From NCBI GenBank assembly GCA_963969395.1, contig OZ017799.1, forward strand, positions 19,160,501 through 19,224,500: a DNA stretch of 64,000 nt, in the 5' to 3' direction. Every line of letters starts with the position of its first letter. Positions within the stretch are counted from its first letter, which is position 1. The DNA is from Pseudoscleropodium purum. Taxonomy: Eukaryota > Streptophyta > Bryopsida > Hypnales > Brachytheciaceae. Made by a program: the position numbers and the translations under genes. The notes beneath the pieces were generated by a model, which saw only the letters and a program-made list of their open reading frames with translations, made no database searches and was not told the origin of the DNA. Below, one piece after another: positions 13,355 through 25,806 of this stretch.

Positions 13355-16300
13355 ATGGACGGATCGTGCTCTTCTTGCAGCTCTTCTGAGAATGGTGAGT
13401 TTCTTTCCCACTGAAGGAGTTTTGGCTGACCTTGGAGGGGATGGGAGTCTGTAGTTGTCGTTCAACATCATGCTAAGTTTCTAACACTAAGATAGTGGAA
13501 CCTTTCTATCATATGCCCATCCTCCTCTTGTTGAAAACACAGAAGTGGGTATGTCACCGTCGTTTGAAACCTACGTATTCAGTTGGGTTCAAATTGTACT
13601 CCCGTGTCTTGTATTTATGATATGCATTGAACCCAAACCGACATTGATACCGACAAAGTTGTAGAATCCATGATGGAGGAGCTGGAGAGCTGCTCTTGCG
13701 ATATTGCTCTATGTATCTGGCAACTCAATTTGAGTCGTCTTGTAAGTTGATATGTAATTGGGTGTCAGTTTGAACCATTTCAAGAAGAGTTGTGTCGGTG
13801 TTGTTTCCAAACTTGTTTTTGGACCTTGAATGTTGTTGGTAGGATGAGCACAAGGCTGTGATCTCGCATACTTAGAGGATCGAGCCTTTGGTATTGCGAC
13901 TGCTATGTTAATTTACTTGGATCCCTTTGTCCGATTGAATTCTGAAGTCTATTACTTTTCCATGAGCTAGCACACCATTTCATTAGCAGTTACATAACCG
14001 TCATCTGATTTATTTGGTCTAGAAAGCTTGTTGCATGACCACCAGCTTTGTCAAGGATTCAGAAAGAGCGAACAGTACTGCATCAACTCGACTCCTTATG
14101 AGTCTGTTTAAGACGCTTTCTTTGCACAAAAGACTGAAAGTTACCAAAATTCTTATACACGATCTGTTGAATTGCTCATTGCTTCTTTGGGATCGGTTTT
14201 CGTTTTCTTCTTCCACTTTGCCATTGAAACGAAATTCCTTGTGTTTCTTTACAAAATTAGGGTTTCGCTACACTCTGCTCCTGTTGGTTCCGAAATAAGT
14301 GATCAGTTTGAGTAGATCATATGGAGGCATTCTTGTGGCCAATTTCATTTAGGTTGCGTGAACACATGCAATGTTCATCATATATTCTGGTGCTATTACA
14401 AAATTTAGAATCCTTCAGAGTTATGTTTTTCACAATATGATCAATGAAGTTGGTGTAAAACGTTTTCAACAAAACTGCAGGCACTTTAAATCAGGACGGG
14501 ACGGAGGGAGTATATGAATGTATTGGTTGGCCGATGGTGTCAACCTTTGAGAAAGGAAACAGTATTTTATAACTAGCAGTGTCTTCTTATGGTGTTTCCA
14601 TCCCTCTTGAAGGTCCCTTGGGTCCCTCCCGACGTGTGGGACGCGTCCGTAATAACAACCCTGTGTATAGCAGTCTTTTCTATGGTCGCTCCATGGCTCC
14701 AGACCCTTGTGGAGTCAGAAGACGCATGGATTCTATTTGTAGTAGCAGCTCTGGTTCTCTATTGCCTGATTGAGGAGCTTCGTTGCCAGCACCCTCACTC
14801 GCTGTGCATTTTCTGTCTCATGGATGGACTTATGAGCCAGAAGGTGTATGACCCTCTCTACGTTGTGATCGAGGAGTTTCTCTACATCCCCTTGTGCGTC
14901 ATAGCCGAGGAGCTGTACTATGAGGTAGCAGGTTGTGTGCAGGGGATGGTCTCTCTCGTACGAAATGATGTGACGCCGTCCATATTGTGATGACAATGAA
15001 TTGCTCAAGTGTGCACGCATGTGGATTGTTTGCTGTGTTTGGTGAACAAGATCAAATGTCTGTGAGTTTAGCTCATTTTCTTTTTCTGTTGAAATTTTAC
15101 TTGACATTTGTCAATTGAAAGAATTGCAAGAGAAGGATTAGGGTTGTGAACTGGAAGAGGGTTCGGCTCTAGTGAGCACTAAAACTTCTGAACTTCTGTG
15201 GTTAATGTGGGATGTATATCTTGCAAAATGCCGAGATGTTGCAAATAAGTTTCTCAATTTTGCTGTTGCTAATTTCGCTAATGGCATTTGTCCTCATTAG
15301 AGATTTTAGACATCGTTATGAAGAGTATCTTTGTCATGATTCATGGGAGGTGTTTCTATAGTCACAGTAATTTTATGGAAGTTTCCTTATGATAAATAGG
15401 AAGACCTGCTTGTGAGGGTAGTACATAAATTGTATTTGTTGGATATGGCCTGAAGAGGGGGGTGGGCTTTGCATCACCAAAAGCTGCATCTACAGCTTCA
15501 ATTCCTGAGTCACTCGCAGCGCACATGCTTGTTTAGCTCGTGTTCCAGTCCTCAAACCGTTACTGTTTATCAATACTTTAGTAAAGATCTGTAGAGCAGT
15601 TTGCCAAAACATTGAACATGAATGTTGCATGTTTCGTCATCAGGTGGAAGTGGGTTCTGTCAAGGAGAGAAACCGAGTCACGTGACAGATGATGAAACCA
15701 TGATGGAGTCTCGTGGCTCCCAGTCGAAGGGATACGTCAGTCTCCTCTGGCACGTGCTGAGGAACTTTCTGTTTATGATAAGCATTGCGTATGCTATTGT
15801 ACTACACTTGGCGCATGAAGCTAGTCGAAGCTCAGTTGTGTCTCCAAACGCTGTGCAGATTTCACCTTTGGAAAACCTGCTCGATAGGGGACATTTATTG
15901 GCAACCGAGGCCTTGTAAGTTTTCTGGCCACCATTACCCAAATTTTTGTAAGAAAAATATTAGTATGAAGCTTTTTGTTCAAAATCAATGCAAAGGACTA
16001 GATAGACTTTGAGAGCTTGAGGGAGGTTGTTGGAAGACATAACGCCCAAGTCATTTCATTGAATCCTGGACATTTAGATCTGCACGTTTTGGTTGACCGA
16101 AGGGCTCACTTTGAACAAAAGGGTTAGGAGGTATATATGCTTACCTGACCGACTAATAAGCGAGGCACAATTGTTAGACTTGGCAATGGGGACTTTTAGC
16201 CTCACGAACCTAGACGTTCAAGAAGTTCATTGGACATAATGCTAAGTTGTTTATAGAATCTAAAACGTTCAGATCTGTTTTTTTGGTTGATCAAAGGGCT

Positions 16301-18176
16301 TGCATTGAGTTGGAAGGGTTATGGAATACACCACCAATGAGAGAGTGACATGCATGGTTGCCTTGAAACTCAGACTTTATGTGATTCCAAATGTAACAGT
16401 TGTCATCATGCTGTTTTCAGTTGAATGGTCCATAACCTTGGATGAGAGTCACAAGTAAATGTTCTAGCTACACTGATTTGTCTAATAGCGCGTGAACTTA
16501 CTCATGGTTATAGCTTTTTTAAAAGGAGGAATTCTTTTTAGTAATGATATTTGTGACATTCAACTCTTCAACATGAATAGCTCTAGTACACATGAGAGTC
16601 GCAAGTAAATAGGAAGTAATCCATCTGTGAAAATGGTTGTGTGCAGAGACCCTGACGCCGAGATAATGATGCAAATCTATGGCGGGTCCACCTTGCAGTT
16701 CAAAACGGTGGTGATAGCCGAGACGGTGGTGCCCTACGATGACCGCCACCTTCTGTCCAATTATGTGCAACGACATCTCCATGCTTCGGATGTCATGAGT
16801 AGAGCACAGCTGAGAGCCGTGCTGGCCATGGTGGATATGGCACCTGCCGAGGCTGCTGTCAGCAGCGAAGAAATCGGAGAAATGGGCTCTCTTCAGAATT
16901 CTGCTTTTTTGGCTCTCTTCAAAAGACAGGACAACAATATCCATTTCATGTTGCTTGGGTACGTATTGTTTTTTTCAGCTTCAAAATTCAATGAAACTGT
17001 CTGAGCATATTTTAGCATTCTCTAAAATGCGAGAATGATTCTCCATTATCCTCCCATTTGCCAGGATTGTGTATCTAGACATCCCTGAATATTTTTTGAC
17101 TCTGCACCAACACCATGGAGATCAGGCATTAAATGAACTAAAAACTACATCTAATTTGATTTAAGAGAGTTTGAGTGGCATAGGAACTCTAGAGGTACGT
17201 GATCATGGAGTCGGAAGCTCCTATACTGCTATTATATCAGGACGAATTCACATTAACGTATATCTCAAGATAGTGTATGTTTATCGTGTGATAACGTGCC
17301 TCTGGCACTTAGTTTGTACGTTTATGCCAAGTGATGTACTGAGGTGCTTACTACCCTAAAATAATGTGTCTCTGAGATCTCGTGTAAGATTTTTCTTATG
17401 TCTAGTGTTGATTGCTACTGGAAATTGATCCCTGGTTCGTATCATGAAATAAGAAACACTATGAAATCAGGTATGAAGCTGCTCTATGAAAGACCAAACC
17501 TCTTGTAGCGTAGCTACTTGTTTGTGGTGTGGAATGTGTTTACCTCGATGATTTGTATTGAACGTTCTCCTGTAAAAGACATGTTTCATTGCTAATATGG
17601 AAGATGCAGGGTGCGAGCGGAGCCACGGTTGGGTTGGAATTGGATACCGAAATCTCAGCGAAACTCTTGGAACGATGTGTTGTCTCGGGTCCTGACTAAC
17701 AAGGTATTAATACAGTGGCATGATTTTCACTTAACTCTATGTTTGTTACTTCACGATTAATGCAATTTCTTGTGTTCAATCTTCATGCAATAGTCTGTGA
17801 ATAGAGTTTCCCTTGATATTTTCCGGCAATTACTTGAATCTGTGGATTGCGTTGGTAAGACGACGTCTCTTTATTTCATTGCATTGGATTTCCTCAGTTA
17901 ATTTCCTCAGTTAGTTTGTCCCAAGTTTGTTAGTCTCCTATATTCATAGTTGCACAATCCCCAGAGAACTTTGGTTTTGCTGGATGGCATATGTTCTATG
18001 TGACAAAAATAACTCCTGCTTCCTGAAGCCAGAAGAAAAATCGCTAATGTTCAACTGCTTTGGAAACCATAGCAACTCAGGGAACAAATCTTTAAAATTA
18101 AACTGTAATGATCCCGTACGTCTTGTCTCGATCCGCAGATCCGAAAGGAGGCCAAGAACTACGTAAGGCGACTTGA
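13355..18176 (+). CDS. Unrecognised gene, six-exon model, one membrane segment
   Basis: I do not recognise the family. The model is exons 13355-13394, 15644-15914, 16647-16958, 17610-17703, 17794-17854 and 18139-18176. All junctions are GT-AG and all phases agree, giving about 271 residues. The N-terminus is Ser/Cys-rich and polar. A hydrophobic segment (LLWHVLRNFLFMISIAYAIV) lies around residue 55-75 and may be a membrane anchor. The following soluble part is well mixed and ends in Lys/Arg/Gln-rich sequence. Exons 2-5 are the best supported, because long open frames coincide with good splice sites. The first exon is only 13 codons and is less certain. An alternative last exon near 18541-18615 also has an open frame after a good acceptor. 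The frame at 14589-14990 may supply an alternative N-terminal exon. Confidence 0.6.
14589..14990 (+). CDS. Hydrophobic 133-codon open frame inside intron 1
   Basis: An uninterrupted ATG frame of 133 codons with two hydrophobic stretches (near residues 20-42 and 47-64) and repeated Ile-Glu-Glu / Ala-Glu-Glu motifs. Local base composition is like that of exons. It lies within the long first intron of the gene model at 13355-18176. It could be an alternative first exon, though the donor needed (near 14931) is poor. It could also be a separate small membrane protein. The overlapping frame from 14579 is open as well and ends at a possible donor near 14648, so the coding frame is not settled. Confidence 0.35.
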   Translation: MVFPSLLKVPWVPPDVWDASVITTLCIAVFSMVAPWLQTLVESEDAWILFVVAALVLYCLIEELRCQHPHSLCIFCLMDGLMSQKVYDPLYVVIEEFLYIPLCVIAEELYYEVAGCVQGMVSLVRNDVTPSIL

Positions 18177-20769
18177 CACAACGATTTCAGATCCTCGTAA
18201 GCTACCTTAAATTAGCTCTATGAGATCCAAATGAGGAGGTACGTAGTTTTTATGTCACTCGTATTGTCCAGTAGGCTTTGTTGTAGGGTCTTAAACCCCA
18301 AGTTTTATGCTTTTCCATAAAATCACTGTAGAATGCACAAATGCACTGGCGAATGGATGTCACTCATGATTTTAGGGTGCCACGCATGCCCTTTATCGAA
18401 AGTCTTAGGCGTAGATACTCTGGATTTGAACAAATAGCCTCTTAAGGTATGCTAAATCCTTGAAGAGCCGCTCTGAGATCCAACAGTCGACATAAATCTC
18501 TTCCATTCTTGATCACTAGTTAATGGTTCACTAATGCAGGACGCAACTTCGGTCATTGAAGGCGCCACTGGAAGGCCATTTCGGAAGTTTCCGGAGCCAA
18601 GACACTGCTGAGAGACCAAGAATTCAAACTCAAAAACATTGTTGGCGTTTTGTGACATAATCAATAGTGTAATTATAGTGCATGCTTGGATTTTCGTTTC
18701 GGAATCTGTAACCTCTCATTTCGTGGTGAGGAATGGCAGACAGATTGTAAATTTATGTTTCCTCTTGAAATTTTGGAGAGAGGATGGAGACTGAAGATGT
18801 GCCTAGCCTGTTTGAAGTATGTAATGTGCCCAGAGAGGAGGTCGAGGTAATGGTTAGACTCTGGATCTGCTTTTGTTACAGAAGCTGGAATGACGAAGCC
18901 ACGTTGTTTGCAAAAACTGTGACTAACAGGCAATGGTGATGGTGTTGCACAAGTTTGGTTTTCCCTTTTATAGTGAGTTTGGGTATTCACTATCTTCTTT
19001 GGTCTTGTACCATGCTTGTGATCATCGAGGTAGATACACGCTTCTCATTGTTCCATGATAATACAGATGACAAGTTCCTCTAAAACTTTCTAATTAAAGA
19101 TTCATTGGATGCAAACTCTCACAAGAGAACTTTTTAACACTTACTGTGAAACTTCATCACTTAATCCTTAAATGTCGACAGAGACATTTGGCATCCAATG
19201 TTGTGAAAAGGGGAGGTCTTCAATAGTAGTTTGACTTTCAATGAGTGCTTTTGCAAATTTCTAAGCCAATGATTTATATAGGTAATGAAATAGCCAAGGT
19301 CATCCATTCATCCTTTAAGGGTTAAGTAAATTTGAGATTTTTCTCACTTTTAATTAATGATCCTATTGTAAGACTATGATGTAGTTTCAATGATTTCTTG
19401 ACCAATGATATAAGCTTGAAGATTATCTACTCTATTCATCGCTTCTTGAGTTGTTGCATTGTAATCTTTACGAGGTTCAATATCATAACCAGTCATGATT
19501 TGGGAAGCATCTAAGTTATAAATTCATCTTCACTTATTTATAGGATGCTTAAAAAATGATGTGCTAAGATGATTTGGAATATAATGTAGTATAACAATAT
19601 TAATGGCATTCAAACATTAATGAGTCATTACAAAAAACATTTGTTCTATTTATTACATTTTCTATTTCTAAAAAGTAATACTATTGTTACTTTGACTATA
19701 TTTGATTACTATTTCTTGTTTGGATAGGAAACTCTGGACCATCCATTTGTTTTTTAATTTCCAAGAGTTTAGACATGTCTCTTCTCCATTTGTCTATGCA
19801 AACAAATGAAACTCACTTTTCATCTTTTCTCTTCTTTAAGACATCTTTGGTGAATATTGATGAGTATTTTATAGTATTTTGTAGTATTTTGTAGACCTCT
19901 TGAAGTAAGAGTCTAATGCATTTGAAATTCTATTTTTAGAAATCCTTTTACAAAAAAGGATGTGGTGGCTATTATATCAAGATGTAAAACTTCAAGTTGT
20001 ATCAATAACTCCCAAAAAAACAAACTCAAAAATACTCAAACTTCCAAAATGCTAGACTTATGTGACAAATCTGCAGAAGTATTATTCCATACGTATTCTA
20101 ATTATGAAAAATATCCAAAAAGTATAATTGAATCATATCTTCTTTGTACAACTTCAATAATGATTTCATAACAATTCAAATAAAATTCCTCTACACACTT
20201 GTGCAATACGCACTTAATTATTAAAAATTACCTTATTGAAATTATACATTAAGAACATGTCTTCAAGGACATTTTATTAGCACTTTATTACAAGTTAGAA
20301 CATACATTATAAGTGTTGGATATTATAGGTTCCCAAGTTTCTAGAGTGGACAAATGGATTTTCTTTGTAAAGATGCTTAGTTAGTATCTCCATTTGACCA
20401 TTGAAATCTTTGTTTTTCCTACTTTCAAATATACTTTGGGAATAGCTACCAAGAATTTGATTACTTTTGAGCCAATGCTATAAGTACATTGTAGAAGACT
20501 TATAGGAGATTGCACTCCCAACATCATTTTGCTTTTATCTCAAGAACAATATGAATGAAGTTGTATGGTCTATTATAAGCTATTGTCACTATGGGGAGGT
20601 CAAATCTCAAAGGTCAACTTACTATGCCCAAGCTTAATGATGGCTTCATCAATCAAGGTTCTTTTTGGCCCTCAATGTGTTGCACTCAACTGGCTCAATG
20701 AAAAGCAAAAACACTAGGAAACAACTAATATTCCTTTCCAATTTTAATTCTTTTTCTTAGAATTTCTAA
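18177..20769. other. Intergenic, nothing recognised
   Basis: A/T-rich sequence with no supported gene. Possible untranslated or alternative 3' exon sequence of the preceding gene lies before about 18660. Confidence 0.4.
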
Positions 20770-22702
20770 ATCCAATGATGACCATGACCAAAAAGAGTAT
20801 AAACAAGATTTTATTAGAATAAGTAAGTATGATGTTTCATTACTCTTGGATATAGGTGCAACCCACTCGTTTGTGAGCCCAAGACTTGCTATGGAGTTGG
20901 GCTTGCAACTCAATGAGTCTAGTAAGCCCATCAAGGTGCAATTTGCTAAGTGTAAGCCGCACAAGACAAGTAAAGTGGCTATGAATGTGGAAGTCAAGTG
21001 TGGAGAGTTCACCTTTGTGGAGGACTTTACAGTGTGTGATTTGGATGGGATAGACTTCATCTTAGGAAATACTTTCCTAGATACTTATGAAGTGGACATA
21101 AAGAGGCGGCTATCTTTGAAGGTGGTTGCCAATAGAGATGGTAAGGAGTTAGAGTTAAAAATAACCAAATCACCCATTGTATTGGGGACTCAATTCCATC
21201 TTGTGGTCTTGGAAGGCCTTAGTGATACTAAGTTCTGAGTTGTTATGAGAGCTGGTATGGATGGAGGAAAGAAAAAAGGAGCCAATAGGGCTACTTCCCC
21301 TCCAAAGTGTGTAATAAGTGTAATCCACAAGTTTGTGGATGTTTTGACAATAGAGTGCTTGATGCTTTGCCACCTAAAAGGTCACAAAATTGAGGTGGTG
21401 CCTAGATCACAACCACCATCCAAGGCACCTTAGTGCTTGAACCATTGGAAGTTGGTAAAACTGAAAAAACAAGTCAATGAGCTTTTGGCCAAAGGATACA
21501 TTCACCAAAGTAAGTCATTTTATGGAGCATCAGTGTTGTTTGTGGACAAAAAAGATGACAAATTATGCATGTATATGGACTGTAGGGCACTTAATAAAAT
21601 CACCATTAAAAATGACTACTCACTACCTAGAATAAATGATCTCTTTGACCGGTTGGTAGGGGTGGTGTACTTCAACTGCATTCATTTGAAGTTAGGCTAC
21701 TATTCAATTAGGATTGCACTTGGAGACATTGAAAAGATGACATGCAAGACCCGATATGGGTTCTATGAGTTCTTAGTGATGCCTTTTGATCTATGCAATG
21801 CCCCTTCAACATTCACCACCCTCATGAACACTGTGTTTCATCAAGAGATGGATGAATTTGTCATTGTGTACATTGATGATATATTGGTGTATTCAAAGAG
21901 AGTAGAGGACCATGCTAAGCACCTTGAAATTGTATTGCAAAAACTTAGAGAACATAAGTTATATGCAAATGGTGAGAAGAGTGAGTTTGGCTTGATGGAG
22001 ATTGATTTCTTAGGACATCTTTTGTTTGGATTAGGGATCAAGCCAGATACTAAGAAGGTGGAGGCAATTAGGGAGTGGAAAAAACCTACCACCTAAATGG
22101 AAGTAAGTTCATTTCTTGGACTTACAATTTATTATAGGAGGTTCATTAGAAACTTCTTCAAAATTGCCAAACTTTTGTTTGACTTGTTGAAAAAGAATCA
22201 AGCTATAGTCTGAACTAAGTTGTGTGAGCAAGTTTTTCAAGAGCTAAAGGCCAAGCTCTCCTCACCACTGGTGTTGAAGTTTCTTGAGTTTGATCAATCC
22301 TTTGAGGTGCACATGGATGCAAGTGATTTTGCAATTGGAGGAGTGTTGATGCAAGGTACAAGATCCATTGCTTTTGAAAACAAGAAGTTGGATGGGACTC
22401 AAACTAAGTGGCCAATACATAAAAAAAAGATGTTTGTTGTGGTGCATTGTTTGAAGACATGGCAATATTACCTTAGTCTTCATCAAACCAAGGTGTTCGC
22501 TGACAACGTATCATTGAAGTATTTTGAGAGCCAAGCTAGAATAATAGCTAAATAGTTGAAGTGGTATGACACTTTAGCTCTTATGAATGTGGATTTGATC
22601 CACAAACCATGTGGGAAAAATGTGGTTTTCTATGCTTTAAGTTGAAAGGATGAATTCAAACCAAATTCCACTCAAATACTAAGATTGATGTTTGAGGGGG
22701 AA
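20770..22702 (+). pseudogene. Ty3/gypsy retrotransposon polyprotein, 5' part
   Basis: This is a degenerate pol region of a plant Ty3/gypsy (Metaviridae-type) retrotransposon. In order it shows an aspartic protease (LLDIGATHSF near 20847-20876, where the usual Ser after the catalytic Asp is Ile) and a reverse transcriptase (21437-22096). The reverse transcriptase ends in the catalytic YIDDILVYS box. Its first catalytic Asp position reads His (FNCIHLKLGYY). An RNase H segment follows (22220-22555, MDASDFAIGGVL). Stops and frame breaks separate the domains, so it is dead. No long terminal repeats or primer-binding site were seen. The reading continues after the big insertion, at 34617. Confidence 0.9.
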
Positions 22703-22710
22703 AGAGACCT

Positions 22711-22880
22711 CAAGGTTGACACGACGTCCGGACGCAGACGCTATGTCCGCAGCGTCCGCCGGGACCGCCCGGTCCACCTGTCACCTCGTCCGCCTTGCCC
22801 ATCCACCCCGTTCATTTTGACGGCCCTATTTCCCCCGACCGCCCTACCCAAACTGCCCCGCGGTCACTCCCTTAATCTTT
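22711..22880 (+). repeat. Left terminal GC-rich block of the big element
   Basis: It begins CAAGGTTGACACGACGTCCG and continues with GTCCGC repeats, as in the left ends of the short copies at 31735, 38432 and 57494. Density falls after about 22800 and the sequence returns to A/T-rich by 22880. No right-type end follows nearby, so this is not a stand-alone short copy. Confidence 0.85.
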
Positions 22881-23269
22881 AAACAATTAAATGTTAAATA
22901 AAGTGCAATGGTTCGCGATTTGTTATTAAAACAATGTCTCTTATAAGTTAAAAGATTATAAAGTTTGACCATGAGTCCATGATAGTCTTGAAACTATGAA
23001 AAAATTCCAATTCATTTTCAGAAGGTAAACTAAAAAAGTTTGTGACTTCAAATATATATATATATATATATACTATTTAAAAAATCAAGATCAATACAAA
23101 TACAAACATAATCAATATGGGCAAAATATATTGAATTTAATATAGAATACCATACATTGTGCACATTTGGCTAATTGCACATATAATTTTTTTCATTCCA
23201 ACTCTATATTTCTAAACTAATTTTTAATGCCTATATAACCTATTCAACTACTACTTCTGCACTACCAAT

Positions 23270-24762
23270 CTAATATAAATGCCGAAAATGTTCATCTGGC
23301 ATCGGCCAACAATATGTATTAGAAAATCGCGTAATCACATGGGCCAAACTAGTATTTTCATCATCAGTCTTCGAAGAAATGCGCTTCAAGTAAGCATAAA
23401 ACACTTTTGCAAAGTCATGAAAGGCAAATTGTGTCGCACTAGGTGTTTTAAGTAGCAAGTTGAAATACGCTTCTGACATGTTTCCATTCATCCGCCGAGC
23501 AATTTTTCGAATGGCATACTCTTCCGACTTACGTGAATACATTGGAATGACTTCCACATCTGCACCTGCTTTATGCAAATATGCAATACGTGGATCCACC
23601 CACCATCTCCTCTGCAAAGTTTGTTTCATCTCATCTGCTGATGTGAATGTGTACAAAGACTTCATTGGCTGAGAAGCTAAGGTGGTCATGCCCCAATCAC
23701 AAATTCCAATATACACACGTGACTCATCCTCTGGAAAATGCAACAAAATGTTGTCCGGAGAAAGATCATTGTACAAATGTCTAGCAAGATGCACTGCATA
23801 CATTATATGCATAAACGCTCATGTCAACTCCGTGCGCTTCTTCCAATATCGCCCTAAATGGTGAGCTTTTACAACCTCCTCTTCGGTTGGATTTGTATAC
23901 ATCAAACGAATTTGAATGTTGTCTGGATAGTCCTTATCCATATTCAACATTTGTCGAAGAGTTCCACCATTCCACCAATACGCATAACCTTCACACGTTG
24001 TTCCGTGCACCGCAGCAAACCGTATCACACCCGTGTGTAGAATTCGAACAACCATTGATTCGTTTTGATGTTCTAACTTTGCAAGATCGGGTCAAGTTTG
24101 GTGGTGAATGGATTTCTTTGCCGCAAACTCCCAATAAGGAAGTATTCTTGGACATACTTCAGTACGGACCTTTCGAATCGTTGCATATCCACCTCTCATC
24201 GTTCTATCATCAACAGCAATCACGCGTGCTGTATCTGGAAGTGCTATGAGGTGCCGTTTGGTCCTTTCCGCTTCAGCAACTCCATCATTGCTTTTTCCAC
24301 CAACCAATTGAATCAACTCGATTGTGCTTTTTAGCGAATGGAGCACATTGCCCCCTAAATAAGTCCGCTTTCAGAATCACTTCTTCAAACTAGGTGTCAT
24401 TGGGTCGATATTCCTTGCCATATTTAACCAAAATGACTTTGGAATTCCACAAAGCATCATGAACCTTGTTCTCCAAACATTTGGTGAAGTACGTTTTATG
24501 CATTTCGTCATACCACTTCGCCACATTCAATGCATCCAACCAACATCTATGTCATATCTACCTTGAATTTAGACACGCACTCCTCTTGATATCTGATGTA
24601 CTTATTGTCTAAAGACAATGTTGTTTCCGATTCATAAAATTGAACGATGTGCTCGATCATGAATTTCTTGCATTCTTCCGAAGGACTTTGGCGAGCTACC
24701 TCCAAGTTCGATGGTCCCTCTCCATGTTTTAGCTTCGCAACCTTCTTCTTCCCATTTGGCAT
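23270..24762 (-). pseudogene. Protein-kinase-like gene, degenerate
   Basis: From 24346 down to 23270 there is one reading frame of about 358 codons, interrupted only by two in-frame TGA stops (24092-24094 and 23819-23821). It shows a glycine-rich loop (RGGYATIRKV), a candidate ATP-binding lysine (EFAAKKS), a catalytic loop (YNDLSPDNILL, with HRD replaced by YND but Asp and Asn kept) and DWG in place of DFG. This is a eukaryotic protein-kinase fold with unusual motifs. Upstream to 24762 (start MPNGKKKVAKL) the coding text continues in two other frames with stops, so at least two frameshifts or unrecognised introns are present. It lies inside the 11.9 kb element, on the opposite strand to the gene at 30414. 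Whether it was captured or belongs to the element is unknown. Confidence 0.72.
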
Positions 24763-24984
24763 CGTGACAAATGAAATTGATATAGATCAAATTTTTTAAT
24801 TTGAAATTGAATTCACGCGCAAGTGTCCAAAAAATTGGCAACAAGGAGGCCCCAATAAACCACTCTTGCCTTGCCTCGGGAAGGAGCCAATGGAGGATGA
24901 ACTACCAAGCTCTCCGCTCCACCTTGCATTCACAAAGGGCAAAGCAAAAGTGACAATGCAAACGGCCTATCCGCCCATCTTATT

Positions 24985-25205
24985 GGGGCATGGACGGCCC
25001 CAAACCGTTAGCCCGATTGGACGACCACGGGCGGACAAATCTGCCGTCCGCCCGATCCGATGGGTAGCGGTGGACGGCCCCAAACCGTCCGCTTGATCGG
25101 ACAGGCCGCGGGTGGCGGACGCATCGGCCGTCCACCTCCTCGAAACCCTCGAGCCCCTTCCGCCTAATCGGACGGGCACGGGCGGACAAATCAAGCGTCC
25201 GCCTA
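24985..25205. repeat. GC-rich tandem repeat upstream of the kinase-like gene
   Basis: GGACGGCCCCAAACCGT starts at 24992 and again at 25072, followed in each case by a related CGGACAAATC or CGGACGCATC segment. A third diverged unit ends at 25205. The unit is about 75-80 bp. The block lies about 225 bp upstream of the kinase-like start codon (24762, minus strand), so it may contain that gene's promoter; this role is inferred. Confidence 0.7.
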
Positions 25206-25806
25206 ATCCGATTTATTTTCCATATTTGAAAATAGAATCTAAAGAAGAACCACTAATTGTCTAATTTGGGCATTTCTTCATACCAATAAGAAATCATTTT
25301 AGTTTTTAGCAATCGTTGAATGAAAAATAAAAAAATTTCAAATATTCAAATAATTCAATCTTTCATAAATTAATTAGAAATACATTAATATCATTTACGA
25401 GTTTCTAAATGTAATAAACACACAACAATAATTTCAAAATACACACCATACTAGTACATATTTAACCTCGAATGCTAAATTCAAAAATAGACATAATATG
25501 GCTCTTACAAAATTACATTTCTTCTTCATATTTTTATTATTTATCAAAGTCACTTATAGCCTTATACATCAACGCTATTATAAAATAATACAATGATGTC
25601 TTCAACAATATGCTTGCCTACATACATACTTGGTGTACACTATTACACAACACTTTTTGAAAAAGTGAACAAAATTGTTGTTCAAAATTGTTCTATTCAT
25701 TTAAAATTTTGTACTACTTCTACCAATCTAGTGCTCTATACTTGTTGTGAGAGTAAAAATGAGAAAATTGAGCAAATACATGCTCACTATATACTTGCAT
25801 GTTTTT

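Noticed and set aside
14495..14513. Stowaway-type end (GGGACGGAGGGAGTA)
   Set aside because: No partner end (TACTCCCTCCGTCCC) was found within several hundred bases, so an element cannot be bounded. The similar CCCTCTGTCC at 35298 also lacks a partner.
24967..25194. Overlapping Arg/Pro-rich frames on both strands
   Set aside because: They are readings of the GC-rich tandem repeat at 24985-25205, not genes.
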